Source: an uncultured Pseudomonadales bacterium (lineage in GTDB: Bacteria > Pseudomonadota > Gammaproteobacteria > Pseudomonadales > Pseudohongiellaceae). Taken from it: 64,000 bases of DNA. The translations under genes and the position numbers were made by a program. Positions 1 to 8,002 of this stretch are shown one piece after another. Positions within the stretch are counted from its first letter, which is position 1. The number at the start of each line of letters is the position of its first letter. The stretch spans positions 1-64,000 of the forward strand of contig CALKNV010000031.1 of assembly GCA_938091935.1 (NCBI GenBank). Direction: 5' to 3'. The notes under the pieces were generated by a model. The model made no database searches. It worked only from the letters and a program-made list of their open reading frames with translations, and was not told the DNA's origin.

Positions 1-374
1 CCCTCGCTGTCATGAATTGGGAGCATCTCAACGTCAACATGCTCAGGGCCGCGCGGCGTCTGATGAATGTGCAACACTCGCTCTTTGTGCCCGGATGCCT
101 TTGCTGCACCCAAAGGGCAATCTTCCCCGGCCTGATCGCAGGGCACGTGGTAACCGTGGGAAATCTCATAGCAGCGATTGAGGCGCCCCAGGTCGATGGC
201 ACCAAACGCCTCCTCGTAACGGGTGTTGGTGGCCATGATTTCATAGTCCGCGGACACCAGAATCGCAGGACAGGGGTATCCCTCCAGCATCTCTGCCATG
301 GGGGTCGCGCGGTCAGTCGTGATCAAGCTCATAGGATTGCCAGTTTTGACACAAATGTCTGCCAAATATGGCAT
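1..374 (-). CDS. fisR: FisR-type sigma-54-dependent sulfide-responsive activator, N-terminal part (cut by the window edge)
   Basis: This is the N-terminal sensor domain of a sigma-54 activator; the AAA+ and Fis-type HTH domains would lie beyond base 1. About 120 residues are visible. They include a PAS-like stretch and three cysteines spaced C-X10-C-X6-C (C68, C79 and C86 from this start), inside NRCYEISHGYHVPC and EDCPLG. Cupriavidus FisR has sensor cysteines with this spacing (C53, C64, C71), which react with sulfane sulfur and switch on pdo and sqr. The gene is divergent from exactly such a pdo-sqr operon. The start at 374 follows a GAGGGGGA ribosome site. An in-frame ATG at 332 would give C54, C65 and C72, closer to FisR numbering, so the start is uncertain. 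The family call is strong; the rest of the protein is unseen. Confidence 0.85.
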   Translation of the reverse strand, partial: MPYLADICVKTGNPMSLITTDRATPMAEMLEGYPCPAILVSADYEIMATNTRYEEAFGAIDLGRLNRCYEISHGYHVPCDQAGEDCPLGAAKASGHKERVLHIHQTPRGPEHVDVEMLPIHDSE

Positions 375-393
375 CTTTCCCCCTCTCAGGTAA

Positions 394-413
394 AGAGATT
401 GCCCACGATCTCT
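394..413. promoter_or_regulatory. Inverted repeat AGAGAT-N8-ATCTCT, candidate activator site
   Basis: Perfect 6-bp arms separated by 8 bases lie between the divergent fisR and pdo genes, about 45 bp upstream of the -24/-12 promoter. Bacterial enhancer-binding proteins usually bind such dyads upstream of sigma-54 promoters. A second dyad, TGCCA-N4-TGGCA (360-373), overlaps the fisR start. Which of the two FisR binds, if either, is inference. Confidence 0.4.
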
Positions 414-457
414 GATATTAGATCGTTTTATCAATGACTTACCTAATCTTTTTGTTC

Positions 458-474
458 TTGGCACGCTCTCTGCA
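458..474 (+). promoter_or_regulatory. Sigma-54 (-24/-12) promoter for the pdo-sqr-sulP operon
   Basis: TTGGCACGCTCTCTGCA matches the sigma-54 consensus (TTGGCACG-N4-TTGCA) at all but one base of the -12 element. There are exactly 10 bases between the GG and GC dinucleotides. It points at the sulfur operon and lies opposite a sigma-54 activator gene. Transcription would start near 485, leaving a leader of about 240 bases before pdo. Confidence 0.88.
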
Positions 475-497
475 AATAACTAGCTATCCGACTAAAC

Positions 498-566
498 ATG
501 GAAAAGACGTCTCTGCTGTCGAACCCATGTATTGACCCAAAACAGGCTTGTGAGGTGGAAAAATGA
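498..566 (+). CDS. Possible 22-residue leader peptide with two cysteines
   Basis: A tiny ORF begins about 13 bases after the expected transcription start. It encodes 22 residues with Cys at positions 11 and 18, and its stop overlaps the next small ORF as ATGA. No convincing ribosome binding site precedes it. Its only support is position and the tidy stop-start overlap, so it may be chance. If translated it could act as a leader or couple translation to the following peptide. Confidence 0.22.
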   Translation: MEKTSLLSNPCIDPKQACEVEK

Positions 567-652
567 TTACTGTGCGAACTATGTTCTGGCTAATGACAAC
601 GCCCGCAGTTACCGCGCTGGTTTGTTGGCTGATTTGGTTGCAGCTGGCTTAG
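563..652 (+). CDS. Putative 29-residue single-span membrane peptide upstream of pdo
   Basis: A small ORF with a good ribosome site (GAGGTG, about 6 bases before the ATG) sits in the leader of the sulfide-oxidation operon. The product is almost entirely hydrophobic (MFWLMTTPAVTALVCWLIW), enough for one transmembrane helix, with one Cys. Transcription from the sigma-54 promoter would include it. I do not recognise a family. It might be a small partner of the membrane-associated sulfide:quinone reductase or of the SulP carrier, but this is only suggested by position. The gap to pdo is 76 bases. Confidence 0.45.
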   Translation: MITVRTMFWLMTTPAVTALVCWLIWLQLA

Positions 653-728
653 CAACATCCAGAACCAACGAGCCAAACAAAGCCCGCATTAACGATTAGA
701 CGGTTAAGAGAATAAGGAGATAAGCACC

Positions 729-1640
729 ATGAATAGCGCTAACACGGCGGCAAAGCTGCAGCTGGTCAAACCCAAGGTTGTACCCTTCTTTGACGAGGCC
801 TCGAATACTTTTTCCTATGTGGTTCAAGATCCTAATTCCTCGGCCTGCGCCATTATTGATTCGGTATTGGATTTCGACATGGCCTCGGGGGCAATCAACC
901 ATCATAGCGCGCAGGCGATTATCCGTTACGTGGAAGAGAAGAAACTGGACGTCGAGTGGATCACCGAGAGCCATGTGCATGCCGACCATCTCTCCGCGGC
1001 CGCCTATTTGAAAGACTTCCTGGGCGGTAAAGTCGCCATCAGCGAACATGTCATCAAGGTTCAGGAAACCTTTGGCAAAATTTTTAATGCCGGCGACGAG
1101 TTCAAGTGCGATGGCTCCCAGTTTGACCACCTGTTCACCGATGGCGAAAGTTACACAATCGGCACTCTCCAGTGCCTGGCTATGCATACGCCTAGGCACA
1201 CTCCTGCCTGCATGACGCATGTCATAGGCGACGCCGCTTTCGTGGGCGACACAATTTTCATGCCGGACTCCGGTACTTCCCGCTCTGATTTTCCTGGTGG
1301 AGATGCGGCGACTCTTTTCCAATCCATTAATAAAATTCTTGGCTTACCGCCCAAGACTCGGATTTTTATGTGCCATGATTACGGCGCTGACGAGTCGCGC
1401 GAGGTCGAGTACCTGACTACGGTAAAAGCCGAGCTGGAAGGCAATATCCACGTGAATAAAGCCGTCAATAAGGCAGACTTCGTGGAAATGCGACAAAAGC
1501 GAGACCGCGGTCTGGCTGCCCCCCATCTGATTTTGCCTTCTCTGCAGGTGAATATGCGCGCAGGACATTTTCCACCGCCGGAGGACAACGACGTCATCTA
1601 TCTAAAAGTTCCGGTGGATGTGCTCGGCAAGGGCAAATAG
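729..1640 (+). CDS. pdo: Persulfide dioxygenase (ETHE1/BLH-like, metallo-beta-lactamase fold)
   Basis: This enzyme oxidises glutathione persulfide to sulfite plus glutathione with a mononuclear Fe(II), the second step after sulfide:quinone reductase. Its 303 residues show the metal-binding HVHADH motif (H82, H84, D86, H87), a histidine at 157 (HTPRHTPACM), D174 (FVGDTIF) and H215 (MCHDYG). The family normally has HTPGHTPAC; here the Gly is Arg (R156), right beside a ligand histidine. The gene has a clear AAGGAG site and is the first full-length gene after the sigma-54 promoter, with the SQR fusion about 100 bases downstream. The protein is cytoplasmic, with no signal peptide. The family and pathway call is secure; full activity with the Arg substitution is not certain. 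Confidence 0.92.
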   Translation: MNSANTAAKLQLVKPKVVPFFDEASNTFSYVVQDPNSSACAIIDSVLDFDMASGAINHHSAQAIIRYVEEKKLDVEWITESHVHADHLSAAAYLKDFLGGKVAISEHVIKVQETFGKIFNAGDEFKCDGSQFDHLFTDGESYTIGTLQCLAMHTPRHTPACMTHVIGDAAFVGDTIFMPDSGTSRSDFPGGDAATLFQSINKILGLPPKTRIFMCHDYGADESREVEYLTTVKAELEGNIHVNKAVNKADFVEMRQKRDRGLAAPHLILPSLQVNMRAGHFPPPEDNDVIYLKVPVDVLGKGK

Positions 1641-1736
1641 GCTGGTATCATCACGAAGACGTTTAGTCAGAAGACTATGCAAGCAAACGAATCTAAAAAA
1701 GCAGAACAACAATTAGAAAGGAAACGGGGAACCACC

Positions 1737-3440
1737 ATGAAACTCATGCGAGTCAACGAAAGCCTGTCCGTCTCGGGACAAATTAATGAGCAAGATCTGG
1801 AAGCACTTGCAGCGGAAGGTGTTCAGCGCGTTGTATGCAACCGGCCCGACGGCGAATCAGCTGAACAACCCGAGTTCTCGGTGTTGCAACAAGCAGCGGA
1901 GAGGCTCGGGCTGGAAATCATCGATTTACCTTTCAAGAGTGGAGAAATGCAGCAGGAACATATAGCTGCCTTCACAGACATCATCAAATCAGACAAAAAA
2001 GTGCATGCCTATTGTCGCACAGGCAATCGCTCCTTCTGTTTGTATGCAGCGGTGCATGCCAGCACGGGGGAACCGGAAGCTGAAATCCTGGCGCAGGCCA
2101 AGGACGTAGGCTTCGACGTGACAGCGGTGGTGAGCCCCTACTATTCGGAGAGCAAGGTGACCAGTCAAGCCAATGTAGTGGATCTCAAGACCAGCGCGAA
2201 ACCCTCATACGATGTCGCCATCGTGGGTGCAGGCTCAGGTGGCATTGCGGCCGCAGCAAGCATACTAAAGCGAAACAGTAAGTTACGTGTTGCTGTTATC
2301 GACCCGGCAACTGAGCACTTTTATCAACCTGGTTGGACCATGGTGGGCGGCGGCATCTTTGACGCGACAACCACGCGTCGCTCTATGCAGTCTCTGATTC
2401 CGCGTGGCGTGACCTGGCTGCAGCAGTCGGTTGTAGGTTTTGCGCCGGAGGATAACGAGATTGAACTCGATAATGGTGACCAAGTACATTACTCGCAGCT
2501 CATCGTCGCCCCCGGCCTGACCCTGGACTGGGCTGGCGTCAAAGGGCTGGAAGAGTCACTGGGGGAAAATGGGGTCACCTCTAATTATTCATATAAGCAC
2601 ACGCCCTACACATGGGAGCTAGTGCAGAAGACCAAAAAGGGCAAGGCAATCTTCACCCAGCCGCCCATGCCAATCAAATGCGCGGGCGCACCGCAAAAGG
2701 CTCTCTATCTCTCCTGTGACCATTGGCGAAGAGCAGGTGTCTTAACAGACATTGATGTCAATTTCTTTAACGCTGGCGGCGTCCTTTTTGGTGTACCGGA
2801 CTACGTGCCTGCACTACAGTCCTATATCGACAAATACGAAGCCAAGGTCCACTACAGCCACAATCTGCTGGAGATTGAAGGCGAGAATAAGGTCGCTCAC
2901 TTCAAGAAGGCGGGCGGAGAAGGTGAAGACGAGATAATTTCTCAGGAGTTCGACATGATTCATGTCTGTCCTCCACAGCGCGCGCCGAAATTCGTCGCAG
3001 ACAGTGAGCTTGCAGATGCAGGTGGCTGGCTGGAAGTAGACCAGTTCTCGCTACAACACAAGCGCTTTGACAATGTCTGGGGTCTGGGCGATGTCATGAA
3101 TACCCCAAACGCCAAGACCATGGCCGCAGTTCGTAAACAGGTGCCAGTGGTCGCACAAAACCTCGTGGACAGCCTCGCTGGTCGCGAAATCCATTGCGCC
3201 TATGATGGCTATGGCTCCTGCCCGCTGACAGTGGAACGCGGCAAGATCGTGCTGGCGGAATTTGGCTATGACGGCAAGATCATCCCTACGTTCCCAACCT
3301 GGATGCTACAGGGTAAGAAACCCACTCGCAGAGCCTGGACCCTGAAGAAAGATATCCTTCCCGGTGTATACTGGGGCGCTATGCTGAAGGGCCGCGAATG
3401 GTTTGCGGGTCCAGAAGAGTTGGAAAAGACCAGGGCGTGA
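1737..3440 (+). CDS. sqr: Fusion of DUF442 phosphatase/sulfurtransferase-like domain with sulfide:quinone oxidoreductase
   Basis: A 567-residue two-domain protein. Residues 1-130 form a TIGR01244/DUF442 domain with the tyrosine-phosphatase-like loop CRTGNRS (C93 to S99). Residues 160-567 form a flavoprotein with the FAD dinucleotide motif VGAGSGGIAA (near 163-172) and the two redox cysteines expected of type II SQR: C315 in IKCAGAPQK and C495 in YGSCPLT. SQR oxidises sulfide at the inner membrane, passes electrons to quinone and makes sulfane sulfur, which pdo then oxidises. The start at 1737 is preferred because family members begin MKL-RVN-LSVSGQ there; an in-frame ATG at 1677 would add 20 charged residues. 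Such fusions are known in proteobacteria. The fused domain's role, perhaps handling persulfide through C93, is inferred. Confidence 0.9.
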   Translation: MKLMRVNESLSVSGQINEQDLEALAAEGVQRVVCNRPDGESAEQPEFSVLQQAAERLGLEIIDLPFKSGEMQQEHIAAFTDIIKSDKKVHAYCRTGNRSFCLYAAVHASTGEPEAEILAQAKDVGFDVTAVVSPYYSESKVTSQANVVDLKTSAKPSYDVAIVGAGSGGIAAAASILKRNSKLRVAVIDPATEHFYQPGWTMVGGGIFDATTTRRSMQSLIPRGVTWLQQSVVGFAPEDNEIELDNGDQVHYSQLIVAPGLTLDWAGVKGLEESLGENGVTSNYSYKHTPYTWELVQKTKKGKAIFTQPPMPIKCAGAPQKALYLSCDHWRRAGVLTDIDVNFFNAGGVLFGVPDYVPALQSYIDKYEAKVHYSHNLLEIEGENKVAHFKKAGGEGEDEIISQEFDMIHVCPPQRAPKFVADSELADAGGWLEVDQFSLQHKRFDNVWGLGDVMNTPNAKTMAAVRKQVPVVAQNLVDSLAGREIHCAYDGYGSCPLTVERGKIVLAEFGYDGKIIPTFPTWMLQGKKPTRRAWTLKKDILPGVYWGAMLKGREWFAGPEELEKTRA

Positions 3441-3441
3441 A

Positions 3442-5163
3442 ATGACTCAACACACGGCATCATGGCCTGTTGCCGGGTGGGCAAAACACTATAATAGCCA
3501 GGTACTGATGAACGATCTGGTTGCTGCGATCATCGTTGCAATCATGCTCATACCCCAGTCCCTGGCGTACGCCATGCTGGCCGGCCTGCCTCCAGAAGTT
3601 GGGCTTTATGCCAGCATCTTTCCCCTGATTGCCTATGCCCTGCTGGGTACCAGCAGCACGCTGTCAGTGGGACCGGTTGCTATCACTTCATTGATGACGG
3701 CGGCAGCTCTTGCAGAAGTCGCGGAACAGGGCACCGGCACCTATCTCAGTGGCGCAATTACCCTGGCAGCTTTATCCGGCGTCATGCTGCTGGCATTCGG
3801 CGTTCTTCGACTCGGGTTTCTCGCCAACTTTCTTTCCCATACCGTGGTATCGGCCTTCATAACCGCGTCGGCGATAATCATCGCCTTGAGCCAGGTCCGG
3901 CACCTGCTCGGCGTGGAAGCTGGAGGCGATAATGTCTTCGAGTTGCTGCACGGCATTGGTCTGCATGCTTCCGATACAAATTTCTTTACCCTGTCTATAG
4001 GCGCAGGTGTACTGTTATTCCTGTTTGCCGTGCGCGCCCGCGGGGCACGGGTTTTGAGTGGTTTGGGACTATCTACACATAGTGCAGAACTCGTTGCCAA
4101 GGCTGCACCCGTGGCAGGTGTAATGGTTACTATTCTGTTTGTAGTCGGATTGGGTCTTGCCGAAAGAGATGTCGAGATTGTTGGCGCTATTCCCAGCGGG
4201 CTGCCGGCCTTCGCCATGCCAGTATTTTCTATGGAGCTGGCACAAGCTCTGTTTATCCCTGCAGCGCTGATTTCAATTATTGGCTACGTCGAATCTATCT
4301 CCGTTGGCAGAACCCTGGGTGCCCGCAAACGGGAACGGGTCAACAGCAACAGGGAGCTGATTGGGCTCGGTGCCGCCAATCTCGCTTCGGCGTTTTCTGG
4401 CGCGCTGCCGGTTACCGGCGGATTCTCTCGCTCCGTGGTCAACTTCGATGCAGGTGCTGCGACGCAAGCTGCCAGTATCTACACGGCAATACTCATTGCA
4501 CTGGTATCGCTATTTCTGACACCGCTTCTTTACTACCTTCCAAAAGCAACGCTGGCCGCCACCATAATCGTTGCCGTGCTTTCACTGATTGATCTTTCAA
4601 TAATCAAGAAGACCTGGCGCTTCTCGCGGGGAGACTGGTTAGCGGTAATGATCACCATGCTTGTCACTTTGGGATTTGGTGTAGAGACAGGCGTAAGCTG
4701 CGGCGTGCTAACGTCACTTGGACTTCATCTTTACCGCACTTCCCAACCCCATATCGCCGAAGTGGGCCTGGTTGAAGGCACCGAGCACTTCCGTAATGTT
4801 CGGCGCTACAAGGTGCGCACGGTGCCAGAAATTCTCACTCTGCGCGTGGACGAGAGTCTGTTCTTCGCCAATGCCAGCTACCTGGAGGACCAGGTCTTCA
4901 AACAAATCTATCACCATGACCCAATTACGCACGTCGTTTTGATGTGCAGCGCAGTAAACGAGATCGACTACAGTGCGCTTGAGGTGCTGGAAGAATTAAA
5001 CCGTCAGCTGCGCGAACAGGGCCTGTTCCTGCATTTGTCTGAAGTAAAAGGCCCGGTGCTGGATAGATTGCGCGGCACCGAATTCATGGAACATCTTACT
5101 GGATGCATCTACCTGTCTCAGCACCAGGCTTATTCCGATCTGTGCAAACGTTATAGGTACTAA
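3442..5163 (+). CDS. SulP-family anion permease with STAS domain
   Basis: A 573-residue membrane protein with the SulP core (LIPQSLAYAMLAGLPPEVGLYAS near the N-terminus, SVGPVAITSL, then about ten hydrophobic segments). A C-terminal cytoplasmic STAS domain follows from about residue 440. The ATG lies one base after the SQR stop, so the two genes are translationally coupled. In this operon it most likely moves sulfite or sulfate, the products of persulfide oxidation, across the inner membrane. The family also contains bicarbonate and other anion carriers, so the substrate is inferred from neighbours. A hairpin terminator begins at its stop codon, marking the end of the operon. Confidence 0.88.
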   Translation: MTQHTASWPVAGWAKHYNSQVLMNDLVAAIIVAIMLIPQSLAYAMLAGLPPEVGLYASIFPLIAYALLGTSSTLSVGPVAITSLMTAAALAEVAEQGTGTYLSGAITLAALSGVMLLAFGVLRLGFLANFLSHTVVSAFITASAIIIALSQVRHLLGVEAGGDNVFELLHGIGLHASDTNFFTLSIGAGVLLFLFAVRARGARVLSGLGLSTHSAELVAKAAPVAGVMVTILFVVGLGLAERDVEIVGAIPSGLPAFAMPVFSMELAQALFIPAALISIIGYVESISVGRTLGARKRERVNSNRELIGLGAANLASAFSGALPVTGGFSRSVVNFDAGAATQAASIYTAILIALVSLFLTPLLYYLPKATLAATIIVAVLSLIDLSIIKKTWRFSRGDWLAVMITMLVTLGFGVETGVSCGVLTSLGLHLYRTSQPHIAEVGLVEGTEHFRNVRRYKVRTVPEILTLRVDESLFFANASYLEDQVFKQIYHHDPITHVVLMCSAVNEIDYSALEVLEELNRQLREQGLFLHLSEVKGPVLDRLRGTEFMEHLTGCIYLSQHQAYSDLCKRYRY

Positions 5164-5186
5164 GCCTGACTCGCACGAGGCTTTTT
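5162..5186 (+). terminator. Rho-independent terminator of the sulfur operon
   Basis: AAGCCT and AGGCTT form a perfect 6-bp stem around a 10-base loop, followed by a run of T. It overlaps the sulP stop codon. Confidence 0.7.
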
Positions 5187-5595
5187 CTCGCTCTCTAGCC
5201 CGCAAGTTAGAATGTTGGAATAGCACTTAAATCTAATCCAATCCTTGCCCACTGTCTGTCACTAATTATTCGCTTACCCAAAAAAGAGAGGCTGGGAATA
5301 CAGGCACGATCAGCACATTCTGTTTAGTAAAAGCTCATGATCTTCTAGCCACAAGCCAGACACTGCTGATTCGAAAATGTAAGCGGGAGGACAATTTTTT
5401 GACTTTTCTCTATCTACTGTAGATCCCGTCTTGCGTTAACAATAGGGGCGACCTAGCTCATATTATTAGATGCCGGCAATTGCTATATTCTAGTCAACAA
5501 GTTTAAACAGGCATTTGCTTCTGCACTTCCAGGAATCATTCACCTGTTCCAGGCTAACCCGATGAGAACAAAAGCAGGCCTCAGTGATCAAAGAC
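5187..5595. other. 409-bp intergenic stretch without a supported gene
   Basis: An AT-richer stretch between the sulfur-operon terminator and the convergent quinoprotein gene. No ORF here has both a ribosome site and recognisable composition, and no RNA gene was recognised. Confidence 0.5.
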
Positions 5596-7950
5596 TCACA
5601 TCGCGTCGGGTAAGCGGAACGCAAACACGTAGCCACCCAGGGGATCTTCTTCATCAGCTGGCAATGGCTGATAGCCATTGCCGCGAGTGGAGTTAAATAC
5701 TGGCACTACGACAATCAGTGTCTGCTTGCCAGCTGGGGACAGATACGTCATCGGTGTACCCTGCGCCGTATACGGTAACGGATGGCTCCATACCTCTCTG
5801 CCATCGGCAAGCGCAGTCGCCCGCACTGTATTGTCAAAGGCGCCGGCACTGAAGATTAATCCTCCTGCTGTCGTCACAGTACCGCCAGTCTGCGGTGTAC
5901 CAACGGTGAGGGAAAGCCCGGTAGGAATGCCGAGGGGGCCCGTATGCTTCGCCGTCCCGATCGGCTTCTCCCACAGTAGCTGTCTGGTTTCCAGGTCTAC
6001 AACGCCAAGAATGCCATAGGGTGGTTGCATACAGGGCACATGCAGCGGGGACATAAAACGATTGGAGGTATGGGCATAGGGCGTGCCCTGCATACTGCCG
6101 GTTACGCCTTCTGGCAAGTCTGCCCGCGTGATCAGCTGGAGCTGGTTCGCCATAAACAGCGGGTTAACGATCATCAGGTTGTTAACTTCATCGACACTGA
6201 CGCTGCCCCAGTTAAAACCGCCTGTAGCCCCGGGGTTTTGCAAGATCATGTCTGTGCCCGGCACAGTGAAATGCCCTTCGTAACGCATCTTCTTATACTC
6301 GATGCGACACCAGAGTTGATCTAAAGGGGTCACACCCCACATTTTGGTTTCGTCCAGCTCCATTCTGAACACAGGCAGATCCATGGTGAATGGCTGAGTT
6401 GCCGCCACATAATCCTCTGGCACACCACCGTCCTGCGGCACCGGCAGCTCCTGAATATCGAATAGCGGCTCTCCGGTTTCTCGATTGAGAACGAACACTT
6501 CGCCACGCTTGGTGGGCATTAACACAGCCTTCACTTTGTTGCCGCTGTCATCGGGCAGGTCGATCAAGGTAGGCTGGGATGGCACGTCATAATCCCAGAT
6601 ATCGTGGTGAACCGTCTGATAGGACCAGCGCGGGGCACCGGTCTCACCATCAATCGCGACCACCGAGCTGGCATACTGCTCGCTGACTTCCAGCCGGTGC
6701 GCGCCATAGTAATCGGGCGTCTCATTGCCGGTAGGTGCATAGATGAGACCAAGCTCCTCATCGACGCTAAACAGACTCCACACATTAGGCGTCCCGCGGG
6801 TGTAGACCTCGCCGCGCAAAGGCTCCGCATAGACACCGGGTCGCCCCATGTCCCATGCCCAGGCAAACTCGCCGCTTAAGGCATTGAAGGCACGTATTAC
6901 GCCAGAGGGTGGTCCCACCGCGCGATTATCGATAACCCAGCCACCCACAACCGCGTTGCCACGCACAATGCCCGGCGGTGAAGTTTGAAAGTTGGAGATA
7001 CGCGGGTCATTGCCCATGCCGGTGGTGAGGTCTACCTCACCCTGGTCACCAAACTGGCTGCAGCGCTCACCGCTAAGCGCATCCAGAGCGATTAGGCGCG
7101 AGTCGGTAGTATTAGTGAGGATGCGCGATGGACACTCACCGCGATAATCTGGCGGCGCCTCGTAATAGGAAACGCCTCGACATCCGGTGGTGAAATAGCG
7201 CGCCTGAGCCAGGTGTGCCTGATCGATCAAGGGATCAAACTGCCAGCGCAGCTCGCCATTCTCAGCATCCAGTGCCACGACCCGATTGCCACCGGTGCAA
7301 AAGTAAAGCAGCTCACCTACCTGTAACGGGGTTGCCTTGAAGGCTCCTCCTGCGCCAGTGCGATAGGTCCAGGCCAACTCGAGATCGCCGGCATTTTCTG
7401 CGTCAATCTGACTGACCGGTGAGTAACGTGTTCCGCCCAGAGTATTGCCGTAGCTGGGCCAGTCTGTTGCGGTGTTGACCGTATTCACACCGCTACGGGC
7501 AGGCATGGGACTCACGTCATAGCCAGTGCCTGCTTCAACTGCCAGAAGGAAAATCACGGCGAAGACTGGCACAACGAGTTTGGCTGCGGTCTCTGCAAAC
7601 AGCGGTGGCGGCCTGCCCTGGTGCAGCGATCTGCGCATCCAGGGCGTAATAAACAGTAAACCTAGCGCGGCGAGAGGTAGAATGCGCGGTGCCAGCGCCC
7701 AAAGATTGCTGCCTGACTCATAGAGTGCCCACAGCACAGTGAACACTAGCAGGCCACCATAGATTTTTGATGCCAGCGGATCACTCTGCCATAGCAGCAT
7801 GGCACATACCAGCAGCACCAGGCCGCATAGCAGATAATAGAATGAGCCTCCCAGAAACAGAAGCTGCAGGCCACCGAGAGTCATTGGCACACCGATGGCG
7901 ACCAGAAGTATTGGCAAGAGTCTTGGGTTTTTTACCGCTTGATTGGTCAT
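5596..7950 (-). CDS. Membrane-bound PQQ-dependent dehydrogenase, glucose/quinate/shikimate type
   Basis: A 784-residue quinoprotein that oxidises a sugar or cyclic polyol on the periplasmic side and reduces ubiquinone directly. The first ~145 residues hold five hydrophobic segments, the anchor typical of Gcd-type enzymes. From about residue 165 an eight-bladed propeller begins (DWPSYGNTLGGTRYSPVSQI). The HHDIWDYDVPSQP motif contains the catalytic Asp and matches the HHDLWDMDVPAQP of E. coli glucose dehydrogenase. A weak GAAGGG site precedes the ATG. Its 3' end faces the sulfur operon. The exact substrate cannot be read from sequence, and no PQQ synthesis genes lie in the window. Confidence 0.88.
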   Translation of the reverse strand: MTNQAVKNPRLLPILLVAIGVPMTLGGLQLLFLGGSFYYLLCGLVLLVCAMLLWQSDPLASKIYGGLLVFTVLWALYESGSNLWALAPRILPLAALGLLFITPWMRRSLHQGRPPPLFAETAAKLVVPVFAVIFLLAVEAGTGYDVSPMPARSGVNTVNTATDWPSYGNTLGGTRYSPVSQIDAENAGDLELAWTYRTGAGGAFKATPLQVGELLYFCTGGNRVVALDAENGELRWQFDPLIDQAHLAQARYFTTGCRGVSYYEAPPDYRGECPSRILTNTTDSRLIALDALSGERCSQFGDQGEVDLTTGMGNDPRISNFQTSPPGIVRGNAVVGGWVIDNRAVGPPSGVIRAFNALSGEFAWAWDMGRPGVYAEPLRGEVYTRGTPNVWSLFSVDEELGLIYAPTGNETPDYYGAHRLEVSEQYASSVVAIDGETGAPRWSYQTVHHDIWDYDVPSQPTLIDLPDDSGNKVKAVLMPTKRGEVFVLNRETGEPLFDIQELPVPQDGGVPEDYVAATQPFTMDLPVFRMELDETKMWGVTPLDQLWCRIEYKKMRYEGHFTVPGTDMILQNPGATGGFNWGSVSVDEVNNLMIVNPLFMANQLQLITRADLPEGVTGSMQGTPYAHTSNRFMSPLHVPCMQPPYGILGVVDLETRQLLWEKPIGTAKHTGPLGIPTGLSLTVGTPQTGGTVTTAGGLIFSAGAFDNTVRATALADGREVWSHPLPYTAQGTPMTYLSPAGKQTLIVVVPVFNSTRGNGYQPLPADEEDPLGGYVFAFRLPDAM

Positions 7951-8002
7951 TTGGTAAGCCCTTCTAGTTTTTATTGGCAGAGATTACCAGACGCTGGCAC
8001 GA

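Noticed and set aside
12-437. 141-codon plus-strand frame at the left edge
   Set aside because: It is antisense to the FisR N-terminal domain, whose cysteine pattern and ribosome site are clear on the minus strand.
3741-4217. 158-codon minus-strand frame
   Set aside because: It lies wholly inside the SulP gene on the other strand and has no recognisable content.
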